DNA of 8,303 nt from an uncultured Burkholderiales bacterium (GCA_937927685.1 CALBSC010000030.1:1-8303), one strand, 5' to 3'; positions 1 to 5,714 are shown, counted from the first letter of the stretch. The notes: generated by a model not told the origin, from the letters alone. Translations and numbers: made by a program.

Positions 1-1757
1 GGGATTACGTCGGGCTCGATGGCGAGCTGATTGCCTGCGTCTACCGCTACGACCCGCCATCGGGCAAGGAGTTCAGGCCGTGGGATGTGCGCGCACGGAT
101 GTGGCGTGCCCCCGATCCGCGCCCGCTCTACAACCTGCCAGCGTTGATGACGGCCCGCACCGTGATCCTGGTCGAGGGTGAAAAGTGTGCCGATGCCCTG
201 ATTGGCGCAGGCATAGTGGCCACCACTGCCATGAACGGGGCCAAAGCACCGGTGGACAAAACCGACTGGTCTGCGCTCAAGAACAAAGATGTGTTGATCT
301 GGCCTGACCGTGACGCGCCGGGCTGGGACTATGCCGAGAGCGCTGCACGCGCCTGCGCTGCCGTGGGCTGCCAGTCGGTGTCCATCCTCGTGCCGCCTGC
401 TGACAAGCCGCTCAAGTGGGATGCGGCCGACGCAGCGCAGGAGGGCTTTGATTGCGCCGCCTTCATCGCGCAGGCTGAACGCCGGGTGATCAAAGCTGCT
501 GCGCCCATGGTGCCAGCCTTCACGCTCGGCGCATTACTTGATGATGACTCACCGCTACCCGAAGATTTGATTGAGCCGCGCGTGCTGACACCGGGCGGCT
601 TGCTGGTGTTTGGCGGTGCGCCCAAGGTCGGCAAAAGCGACTTTCTGCTGGCCTGGCTCACCCACATGGCCGCTGGTGCATCGTTTTTAGGGATGAGGCC
701 ACCCCGGCCACTGCGGGTGTTCTACCTGCAAGCCGAGGTCCAGTACCACTACCTGCGCGAGCGGGTGAAAGGCATTCGCCTCTCGCCAGAACACTTGCAT
801 CTGGCGCGCACCAATTTCATGGCCACGCCGCAGTTGCGCCTGATTCTGGACGACGACGGGCTGGCGCAGGTCATCCCGGCCATGGTGGCTGCCTTCAATG
901 GCCTCACGCCCGACATCATCGTGATCGACCCGATCCGCAACGTCTTTGATGGGGGCGACGCAGGCGGCGAGAACGACAACGGTGCGATGCTGTACTTCTT
1001 GTCGCAGCGCGTGGAGCGCATTCGCCAGGCGGTGAACCCCGAGGCGGGCGTGATCCTGGCGCACCACACCAAAAAGCTGGGCAAGCGCCAGTTTGAGGAA
1101 GACCCGTTTCAGGCTTTGGCAGGTGCAGGCAGCCTGCGCGGCTACTACTCATCGGGGATGCTGCTATTTCGCCCCGATGAGGCGCAAAGCACCCGCCACC
1201 TGATCTACGAGCTGCGCAACGGCCCGGCCATTGAGACCAAGTTCGTCGACAAGATGGACGGCCAGTGGCACGAGGTCGATGTGAACGACAGGCTGGTGCT
1301 CAAGGAATATGGCGAGCGGCTCGATGCCGAGCGCAGGCGAAAGCGCGATGCCATTTTGCAGATCCTCTTTGAGGAAGCGTCGCAGGGTCGCTGCTACACC
1401 GCCAACCAGCTGGCCGAGTCCTTTGAGGGCAAGGCCGGTCTGGGCGGCGAGCGCACGATCCGGGAGCGGATCTCAGCCCTGTCCACGCAGGGCTACATCA
1501 AGTTTTTCCGCAACAGCACGGACTACGGACTGCCCTCGATTGGGCGCTCCAAGTTTGGCTACCTGTGCGTCGAGGGCATGGTCCTGAACACGCACACAGG
1601 CGAGCCCGATCCAGACACCGGCGAGCTGCCACTGCGCCCGCTCGGGGTGCTTCCAACCCACTACAAATGCCCGCAATCCGGGGCCGCGATGCCCGTCGAA
1701 AACCCGGATGTGTGGGTGTACCAAGAAATTAGCAATGACCCGCAGGAGCAAGAATGA
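1..1757 (+). CDS. Phage Toprim-primase / RecA-like helicase fusion, 5'-truncated by window
   Basis: This is probably the phage replicative primase-helicase. The reading frame is already open at position 3, so the gene starts upstream of the window; an internal GTG at 87 is unlikely to be the true start. The first visible part resembles the lead-in to Toprim domains of phage primases. The Toprim core follows: VILVEGEK (glutamate codon at 174) and, at about 300-314, WPDRD with its DxD acids at 306 and 312. A RecA-type ATPase domain of the AAA_25/RepA kind comes next: Walker A GAPKVGKS at 615-638, Walker B DIIVID at 912-929, and the AHHTKK motif at 1059-1076. From about 1330 the C-terminus reads as a winged-helix-like segment. 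Zinc-binding and catalytic primase parts would lie outside the window. The stop overlaps the next possible ATG (ATGA at 1754-1757). The Toprim and ATPase calls rest on visible motifs; the fused replication role is a family inference. Confidence 0.9.
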   Translation, partial: DYVGLDGELIACVYRYDPPSGKEFRPWDVRARMWRAPDPRPLYNLPALMTARTVILVEGEKCADALIGAGIVATTAMNGAKAPVDKTDWSALKNKDVLIWPDRDAPGWDYAESAARACAAVGCQSVSILVPPADKPLKWDAADAAQEGFDCAAFIAQAERRVIKAAAPMVPAFTLGALLDDDSPLPEDLIEPRVLTPGGLLVFGGAPKVGKSDFLLAWLTHMAAGASFLGMRPPRPLRVFYLQAEVQYHYLRERVKGIRLSPEHLHLARTNFMATPQLRLILDDDGLAQVIPAMVAAFNGLTPDIIVIDPIRNVFDGGDAGGENDNGAMLYFLSQRVERIRQAVNPEAGVILAHHTKKLGKRQFEEDPFQALAGAGSLRGYYSSGMLLFRPDEAQSTRHLIYELRNGPAIETKFVDKMDGQWHEVDVNDRLVLKEYGERLDAERRRKRDAILQILFEEASQGRCYTANQLAESFEGKAGLGGERTIRERISALSTQGYIKFFRNSTDYGLPSIGRSKFGYLCVEGMVLNTHTGEPDPDTGELPLRPLGVLPTHYKCPQSGAAMPVENPDVWVYQEISNDPQEQE

Positions 1758-1914
1758 ACACGATTTGCCAAGATAGAACCCGCACAAGTGCAGCGTTGTC
1801 ATACGCACGCATTGACCCGCACCAACCCGCACGCGCCCTCTATGGCTATCCGTTAGCTACGGCTGGCATGGACCCGCATGAGTACGCGGGAGCCCGCAAG
1901 AGTTTGCGCAAACA

Positions 1915-2063
1915 AGTTGGCAAAAGTTTTGCCAACTGGACCCCACTTTTTGCCAACTGGATTCAGTTGGCAGACCCTTGCCAACTTCATTCCCATATAA
2001 ATCAACCACTTACGCGTAAGTTGGCAAAGTTGGCAGTTGGCAACGCTGCCAACTTGCCAACTG
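1915..2063. repeat. Iteron-like array of ten TTGGCA / TGCCAA elements
   Basis: Five plus-orientation TTGGCA cores start at 1917, 1967, 2021, 2030 and 2037. Five inverted TGCCAA cores start at 1930, 1951, 1979, 2047 and 2055. Most extend to AGTTGGCAA or its complement. They form two groups of five, 1915-1987 and 2019-2063, separated by an AT-richer island. Pairs make perfect inverted repeats: 11-base arms 1915-1925 / 1927-1937 with one central base; 9-base arms 1951-1959 / 1964-1972; 10-base arms 2027-2036 / 2046-2055. A further TTGCCAA sits alone at 1765-1771. Such density next to a helicase-primase gene fits phage origin iterons or a multi-site operator. The repeats are directly visible; the role is inferred. 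Confidence 0.85.
2008..2021. repeat. 14-base perfect palindrome inside the repeat array
   Basis: ACTTACGCGTAAGT is a perfect palindrome. It sits at the right edge of an AT-richer island (about 1987-2019) that separates the two five-element repeat groups. A dimeric protein site or a DNA-unwinding landmark would fit this position, but neither can be shown from sequence. Confidence 0.6.
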
Positions 2064-2121
2064 GCCGCAAACCCGCATGGATGCTGGGTTTTCATGAAAA
2101 ATCCAGTTGGAGAAAACTCCC

Positions 2122-2167
2122 CTCCTACTACGTAGGAGAGGGACCTGTGGTTCCCTCTGACCTACGT
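2122..2167 (+). promoter_or_regulatory. Nested alternative hairpins upstream of the RuvC-like gene
   Basis: A long imperfect hairpin forms from ACGTAGG (2130-2136), AGAGGGA (2137-2143) and CC (2144-2145), pairing with GG (2149-2150), TCCCTCT (2152-2158) and CCTACGT (2161-2167). The loop is TGT, with small bulges at 2151 and 2159-2160. A competing hairpin pairs CTCCTAC (2122-2128) with GTAGGAG (2132-2138). The two cannot form together. An AGGAG at 2134-2138 lies 8 bases before an in-frame GTG at 2147, and in the long hairpin this Shine-Dalgarno-like sequence is paired while GTG lies at the loop. No T-run follows, so it is not a plain intrinsic terminator. Translation control or a DNA-level structure at an origin are both possible. 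Confidence 0.5.
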
Positions 2168-2209
2168 CGGAGTGTTTCATCGGTCGATACACCGTTGCCG
2201 GGAAACCGG

Positions 2210-2668
2210 GTGGTGGTTCTGGCCATTGATCTGGGGACAACAACCGGTTGGGCACTCCGATCCAAAGATGGTCAGATCGCGCACGGCTTTGCCAGCTTCA
2301 AACCCCAGCGGTTTGAGGGCGGCGGTATGCGTTACCTGCGCTTTAAACGCTGGCTCACCGAGATCAAAGCGCTGGCCACCGACATCCATGCCGTGTACTT
2401 CGAGGAAGTGCGTCGCCATGCAGGGGTGGACGCCGCCCACGTCTACGGCGGCCTGATGGCCACGCTCACCACCTGGTGCGAGCACCACAACATCGCCTAT
2501 CAGGGCGTGCCTGTGGGCACGATCAAAAAGCACGCCACCGGCAAAGGCAACGCGGGCAAGGGCGAAGTGATTGCAGCCATGCGCCTGCTGGGCCACCCGG
2601 TCACCGATGACAACGAGGCCGATGCGCTGGCGCTCTTGCATTGGGCCATTGACACGCAGGAGGTGTGA
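2210..2668 (+). CDS. RuvC-like Holliday junction resolvase (phage type)
   Basis: The 152-residue product has the RNase H-like fold signature of phage RuvC-type nucleases, which cut branched DNA made during replication and recombination before packaging. From GTG 2210, the first strand is VVVLAIDLGTTTGW with the catalytic-type aspartate at residue 7. FEEVRRHAG puts an acidic pair at 65-66, the conserved block VPVGTIKKHATGKG follows, and the C-terminal DDNEADALALLHW carries aspartates 133, 134 and 138. I chose GTG 2210 because family similarity begins there. Other in-frame starts are GTG 2147 (AGGAG 8 bases upstream), ATG 2081 and ATG 1754. A CCGG-GAAA-CCGG mini-hairpin (2198-2209) abuts the chosen start, and the Shine-Dalgarno there is weak. 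The stop lies one base before the next gene's start, so the two are probably cotranscribed. Family call is strong; exact start is not. Confidence 0.8.
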   Translation: MVVLAIDLGTTTGWALRSKDGQIAHGFASFKPQRFEGGGMRYLRFKRWLTEIKALATDIHAVYFEEVRRHAGVDAAHVYGGLMATLTTWCEHHNIAYQGVPVGTIKKHATGKGNAGKGEVIAAMRLLGHPVTDDNEADALALLHWAIDTQEV

Positions 2669-2669
2669 G

Positions 2670-3077
2670 ATGGCTATACCAACTCCACGGGGCGGCTGGT
2701 CGGCGGACGAGGTTGCCGACTATTTCATCCAGGCCTCACGCACGGCCCACAAACTCCCGCCTGTTCGGGTGCAGGGCCACTTCAACGTCTGGCCCACCAT
2801 TGTGCGAACCGATTACGAGCGCATGGCCAGTGACGATGCCCCGGTCTACCGGTTTCCACCCACCCCGGCCGAGGTGGACTGCATGCTCGAGGTCATGGGC
2901 TGGGTCCAGTGGCTTGAGGTGGAGCAGCGCCACCTGGTGTGGATGCGGGCAGCACGTTACCGCTGGTACGACATCGGCAAACGCTTCGGCTGTGCACCAC
3001 GCACTGCGCAGCGCCGCTGGGAGATTGCCATGTACATCGTGGCCAGCAACCTGGTGCGGGGAAGTTTGGTGAGGTAG
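2670..3077 (+). CDS. DUF6362-family helix-turn-helix protein
   Basis: The 135-residue protein matches the pattern I know for DUF6362: an N-terminal W-S-A-D-E-V helix, VQGHFNVWPTIV (34-45), PPTPAEVDCMLEVMGW (63-78), and a C-terminal helix-turn-helix-like segment (about 98-118) with RYRWYDIGKRFGCAPRTAQRRW. The C-terminal part resembles sigma-region-4 or transposase-type DNA-binding helices, so a regulatory role such as late-gene control or antitermination is plausible but unproven for the family. The start at ATG 2670 has a strong AGGAGG at 2658-2663, inside the end of the RuvC-like gene. The last codons overlap a 10-base tandem repeat. A structured non-coding leader follows directly, so this protein may act on the downstream region, which is speculation. 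Confidence 0.8.
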   Translation: MAIPTPRGGWSADEVADYFIQASRTAHKLPPVRVQGHFNVWPTIVRTDYERMASDDAPVYRFPPTPAEVDCMLEVMGWVQWLEVEQRHLVWMRAARYRWYDIGKRFGCAPRTAQRRWEIAMYIVASNLVRGSLVR

Positions 3078-3091
3078 TTGCAGGTAGTTGC
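3072..3091 (+). repeat. Perfect 10-base tandem duplication
   Basis: AGGTAGTTGC is present twice in direct succession (3072-3081 and 3082-3091). The first copy contains the TAG stop of the DUF6362 gene at 3075-3077. It may be a slippage duplication that left the protein end unchanged. Confidence 0.7.
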
Positions 3092-3280
3092 GTGCCAGAT
3101 ACAAATGATGCGTGCTCCTGCGGGCTGTTGCGGAGAAAACGCGGATTTGAGCGTGTCGCGTTTTACCGGAATTTCGCTTACATTTTGTCTACGGTTGCGA
3201 GAGATGTGTCTTGCAGCCACCCCCATTCAACAGCCCGCGACGAGTAAGACTCTCGCGGGCTTTTTCGTTTCCGAAACAGC
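3078..3280 (+). promoter_or_regulatory. Structured leader of the ParB-methyltransferase gene
   Basis: This 203-base gap has no credible gene. GCGGGCTGTTG at 3120-3130 is the exact complement of CAACAGCCCGC at 3228-3238. The latter overlaps the 5' arm of the intrinsic terminator (3232-3240), so pairing with the upstream copy would prevent the terminator, as in an antiterminator. A separate inverted repeat pairs AAAACGCG (3136-3143) with CGCGTTTT (3157-3164). GTTTC/GAAAC (3267-3277) forms a small stem just before the start codon. I see no clear sigma-70 promoter and no Shine-Dalgarno for ATG 3281. Attenuation, or control by a phage antiterminator, is inferred from geometry only. Confidence 0.45.
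3232..3265 (+). terminator. Intrinsic terminator 15 bases before the ParB-methyltransferase start
   Basis: AGCCCGCGA (3232-3240) pairs perfectly with TCGCGGGCT (3253-3261). The stem extends inward by GAG/CTC (3242-3244 / 3250-3252) after a bulged C, with loop TAAGA. A run of five T follows (3261-3265). This is a standard rho-independent form. It would end the replication transcript ahead of the methyltransferase, unless readthrough or an alternative fold allows entry. Confidence 0.8.
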
Positions 3281-4645
3281 ATGAAGCCCAACATCAAAAT
3301 CCAATACCGGCCGATTGAGTCCCTGATCCCTTACGCCCGAAATGCCAAGCTGCACTCGGACGCCCATGTGGCACAGATCGCGGCCAGCATCACCGAGTTT
3401 GGCTGGGGTGCTCCCATCCTGGTGGACGGACAAAACAACGTCATCGCTGGTCACGGCCGTTTGCTTGCTGCACGCAAGCTTGGCATGCCCGAGGTGCCCG
3501 TTGTGGCCATGGAACACCTGACCGAGATCCAGCGCAAGGCACTGATCCTGGCCGACAACAAGATCGGTGAGAACGCCTCCTGGGATGATGACCTGCTGGG
3601 CCTTGAATTGGCCGAGTTGCAGGAAGCTGGCTTTGATCTGGGCCTCACCGGCTTTATCGCCGAAGAGTGGGACAAGCTCATCGCGGGCGACCCCAGCAAC
3701 GATGGCCTGACCGACGAAGACCAGGCACCCGAGGTGGCCGAGACAGCCATCTCCCAAACCGGCGACATCTGGGTCCTTGGCGAGCACAAGCTGCTGTGTG
3801 GCGATGCCACCAAGGCAGAGGATTACAAGGCGCTGCTGGGCGATGAACTGGTGGACATGACTGCCACCGATCCGCCCTACAACGTTAACTACGCCAACAC
3901 GGCAAAGGACAAGATGCGCGGCAAAGACCGCCCCATCCTGAACGACAACATGGGCGCTGACTTTGGAGCGTTCTTGCAGTCGGCATGCCAGAACATCCTG
4001 GACGTCACCAAAGGTGCGGTCTATATCGCCATGAGTTCATCCGAACTCGATACCTTGCAGGCAGCGTTTCGCGCCGCAGGCGGCAAATGGTCCACCTTCA
4101 TCATCTGGGCCAAGAACACCTTCACCATGGGTCGCGCCGACTACCAGCGCCAGTACGAGCCCATCCTCTACGGCTGGAAAGACGGTGCTCAGCACTACTG
4201 GTGCGGTGCACGCGACCAGGGAGATGTGTGGCACATCAAGAAGCCACACAAAAACGATTTGCACCCGACCATGAAGCCAGTGGAGTTGATGGAGCGTGCG
4301 GTGCGCAACAGCAGCAAAACGCGAGACATCGTGCTGGACCCGTTTGGCGGCTCTGGCACCACCCTGATCGCCTGTGAAAAGTCTGGCCGTCGTGCCCGGC
4401 TCATTGAGCTCGATCCCAAGTACGTGGACGTGATCGTCAAGCGCTGGCAGGACTTCAGTGGCAAGCAAGCCACCCGTCAAAACGACGGAGTGGCCTTCAA
4501 CGATTTAGCCCAGACGGGCAACGTAGCGACCGTAATCTCCGCCGGAGGGGTCGACGTACAAAGTGGGCCTGCCGGTGGCACGGACCTCAACGCAAAGCCT
4601 GCCGTCCGCAAGGTAGCCGCCCTTGCCACTGAGCCAGTCGCGTGA
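3281..4645 (+). CDS. ParB-like domain / DNA methyltransferase (beta-class, probably N6-adenine)
   Basis: This 454-residue fusion starts with a ParB/sulfiredoxin-like domain (about 8-100) containing VIAGHGRLLAARKLG, with GHGR at 57-60. A site-specific methyltransferase follows. Its catalytic motif IV DPPY is at 197-200 and the AdoMet-binding motif DPFGGSGTT at 353-361. Catalytic motif before AdoMet motif is the beta-class order of CcrM/HinfI-type enzymes. The target-recognition segment should lie between (about 205-330), including HPTMKPVELM before motif I. Such fusions are frequent in phages and prophages, where they may protect DNA from host restriction; the target sequence cannot be read off. 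ATG 3281 is the first possible start after an in-frame TAA at 3245. Residues 409-454 are antisense to the convergent gene 4505-4864 and look unlike the rest, so the C-terminal tail may be a recent extension. No cognate restriction enzyme is evident. Confidence 0.93.
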   Translation: MKPNIKIQYRPIESLIPYARNAKLHSDAHVAQIAASITEFGWGAPILVDGQNNVIAGHGRLLAARKLGMPEVPVVAMEHLTEIQRKALILADNKIGENASWDDDLLGLELAELQEAGFDLGLTGFIAEEWDKLIAGDPSNDGLTDEDQAPEVAETAISQTGDIWVLGEHKLLCGDATKAEDYKALLGDELVDMTATDPPYNVNYANTAKDKMRGKDRPILNDNMGADFGAFLQSACQNILDVTKGAVYIAMSSSELDTLQAAFRAAGGKWSTFIIWAKNTFTMGRADYQRQYEPILYGWKDGAQHYWCGARDQGDVWHIKKPHKNDLHPTMKPVELMERAVRNSSKTRDIVLDPFGGSGTTLIACEKSGRRARLIELDPKYVDVIVKRWQDFSGKQATRQNDGVAFNDLAQTGNVATVISAGGVDVQSGPAGGTDLNAKPAVRKVAALATEPVA

Positions 4646-4864
4646 CTTGAGCAGTTGACTGGCAAAGACATCAAACTCCGCAGGGGTCATCTCCCGGGTC
4701 TCGGTCACAAACACTTTGTAGTTGCCTTCGCCGCCCACCTCGCTGAGGTCGGCAGGTTTGCGGGCAAATGGCAGGCGAACGCTCAACTCCTCAACCTCAA
4801 TGGCATTGCCCTCAAATTGCAGGGTGCGAGGCGTGCGTTCAATGGTGATGGTCATGGATGTCAT
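4505..4864 (-). CDS. Uncharacterised 119-residue phage protein
   Basis: I do not recognise a named domain. The protein starts MTSMTITIERTPRTLQFEG, continues with alternating acidic and hydrophobic segments suggesting a compact alpha/beta fold, includes a MTPAEFDVFASQLLKSRDW helix, and ends with a glycine-rich SGGDYGRYVARLG. It has no signal peptide or membrane segment. It is the last gene of a three-gene minus-strand cassette; its start lies 8 bases after the stop of the DUF3489 gene, so translational coupling is likely. Another ATG at 4855 is possible, and neither start has a strong Shine-Dalgarno. Its 3' end overlaps the convergent methyltransferase gene by 141 bases. Placement and coding character make it a credible gene; function is unknown. 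Confidence 0.75.
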   Translation of the reverse strand: MTSMTITIERTPRTLQFEGNAIEVEELSVRLPFARKPADLSEVGGEGNYKVFVTETREMTPAEFDVFASQLLKSRDWLSGKGGYLADGRLCVEVRATGRPTLYVDPSGGDYGRYVARLG

Positions 4865-4872
4865 GGCTGATC

Positions 4873-5379
4873 TCAATTCGTGGTGATGCGGTAAGTCCGC
4901 TCGCTGCCGTCGGCTTTGCTGGAGGTGATCTCCAGTCCAAGTTTCTTTTTAAAGGCTCCGGCAAAGGTGCCGCGCACCGTATGGGATTGCCATCCGGTGG
5001 CCTCGCAGATTTGCGTGATCGTTGCGCCCTCGGCTCGTTTGAGCATCGCAATCACCTGGGCTTGCTTGCTGTTGTCACGCGTGCGTGGCTTGGCTGCAGG
5101 ACTTGCTTCAGCAGACTCAATCACTGCGTCCAGTGCCGCCATCGTGATGGGCGCACGACGCGGTATCCCCAGCGCTTCGTAGCCCCCAGCGGCTACAAAC
5201 CAACTTGTGCCGTCGGTCGTGATCAGCGCCCGGTTGAAGAGGCTGTCGAGAACTTTTTTTCTGGCACCGCCTTTGAGGGTCTCGGGAAACCAGACCAGTT
5301 TGCCATCCGTTTTGACGGCAGCGTGGTTAAGGATTTGTTGCTGCGATGCGCTCAGTTGCGCTGTGGCTAGTGTGGTCAT
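4873..5379 (-). CDS. DUF3489 domain protein with winged-helix features
   Basis: The 168-residue product has a C-terminal DUF3489 domain (about 100-168): KQAQVIAMLKRAEGATITQI, then CEATGWQSHTVRGTFAGAFK, ending in SERTYRI. It reads as a helix-turn-helix with a beta wing, so DNA binding is likely but not shown for the family. Residues 10-72 look like a second small helical unit, joined by a flexible Ala/Pro/Arg-rich linker (about 88-103). I chose ATG 5379 because AGGAG lies 6 bases upstream on the minus strand (plus-strand CTCCT at 5386-5390). A longer frame from 5448 lacks support and would overlap the upstream gene. It lies 13 bases after the DUF6900-like gene and 8 bases before the next start, consistent with one operon. 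A phage regulator or a host-takeover protein are both possible. Confidence 0.85.
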   Translation of the reverse strand: MTTLATAQLSASQQQILNHAAVKTDGKLVWFPETLKGGARKKVLDSLFNRALITTDGTSWFVAAGGYEALGIPRRAPITMAALDAVIESAEASPAAKPRTRDNSKQAQVIAMLKRAEGATITQICEATGWQSHTVRGTFAGAFKKKLGLEITSSKADGSERTYRITTN

Positions 5380-5392
5380 GTCGATCTCCTGG

Positions 5393-5593
5393 TTACTGTT
5401 TGGGTTGTGTTTGTGAAGGGTTGGCAGCGGCGTTTCGGCCTGCCTCAAAGGCGGCTTGCAATGCGGTTTTGATGGCCCAGACGCTCACGTCATGGAAGTC
5501 GAGGCTGTCGCTGCTGCGGGTCTCAAGGGTTGCGATAAACAAGTGGTCCAGCGCGATTTGCTGGAGTTGCTGGTCTCGGGTGCTGTTGCTCAT
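5393..5593 (-). CDS. DUF6900-like small phage protein
   Basis: The 66-residue protein contains HLFIATLETRSSDSLDFHDV followed by SVWAIKTALQAAFEAG (residues 17-52), which I recognise as the DUF6900 pattern. It is largely helical, soluble, and ends in a polar tail. No function is established for the family to my knowledge. ATG 5593 is preferred over the longer frame to 5716, because AAAGGAAA (plus-strand 5600-5607) gives a Shine-Dalgarno at suitable distance and the extra 41 residues look non-coding. It is the first gene of the minus-strand cassette, so the promoter should lie in 5594-5714. Confidence 0.8.
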   Translation of the reverse strand: MSNSTRDQQLQQIALDHLFIATLETRSSDSLDFHDVSVWAIKTALQAAFEAGRNAAANPSQTQPKQ

Positions 5594-5714
5594 GATTGCT
5601 TTTCCTTTGGGTTGTTGCTGGTGTTCGTATGAACGCTCTGAACACAAGTAAAGCCAAGTCCTGAACCCACAAGTCCCGCAAATAGTTGCGAACATTTTTA
5701 AGACTGTCGACTTC
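5594..5714. promoter_or_regulatory. Divergent intergenic region with GTTC/GAAC inverted repeats
   Basis: This 121-base gap separates the minus-strand cassette from the HNH gene, so a minus-strand promoter is expected here. GTGTTC (5621-5626) and GAACAC (5640-5645) are perfect inverted arms, with an additional GAAC at 5631-5634 making GTTC-GTAT-GAAC at 5623-5634. This could be a repressor site near the cassette promoter. I cannot identify convincing -35/-10 boxes on either strand, and no Shine-Dalgarno is evident for the HNH start at 5715. Confidence 0.35.

Larger units (their letters stand above)
1778..2077 (+). repeat. Dispersed ACCCGCA repeat family
   Basis: ACCCGCA occurs at 1778-1784, 1815-1821, 1825-1831, 1872-1878 and 2071-2077, with a one-mismatch copy GCCCGCA at 1892-1898. 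All are in the same orientation. The first five (including the variant) precede the TTGGCA array and the last follows it. Spacing is irregular (37, 10, 47, 20 and 179 bases). They could be binding sites of a replication or regulatory protein, or remnants of a short duplication; the sequence alone does not decide. Confidence 0.55.
1758..2209. other. Repeat-rich stretch, probably non-coding (candidate origin or control region)
   Basis: About 450 bases lie between the primase-helicase stop and the recognisable start of the RuvC-like protein. One plus frame stays open from ATG 1754, which has an AGGAG at 1744-1748. That frame would add 152 residues to the next gene, but the translation resembles no domain I know. 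It uses codons rare in the neighbours (TTA, AGA, ATA), and its composition is dictated by DNA repeats. The stretch holds the TTGGCA/TGCCAA array, the ACCCGCA family, a 14-base palindrome and nested hairpins, each listed separately. I read it as a cis-acting region, perhaps the replication origin served by the adjacent helicase-primase. The alternative is a real but unrecognised N-terminal extension or a small separate protein. Confidence 0.6.

Noticed and set aside
687..1067. Minus-strand open frames inside the primase-helicase gene
   Set aside because: They are antisense to a gene with clear ATPase motifs, show no domain, and lack a Shine-Dalgarno; high GC favours such shadows.
1915..2063. 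CRISPR array as an explanation of the short repeats
   Set aside because: The elements are 6-11 bases, in both orientations and irregularly spaced, with no uniform spacers and no cas genes.
3078..3284. Plus-strand 68-residue frame between the DUF6362 gene and the methyltransferase
   Set aside because: It runs through the intrinsic terminator, overlaps the methyltransferase start, and its translation resembles no protein family.
4858..5370. Plus-strand 170-residue frame across the DUF3489 gene
   Set aside because: It is antisense to a recognised DUF3489 protein that has a good ribosome binding site; the plus frame has no domain.
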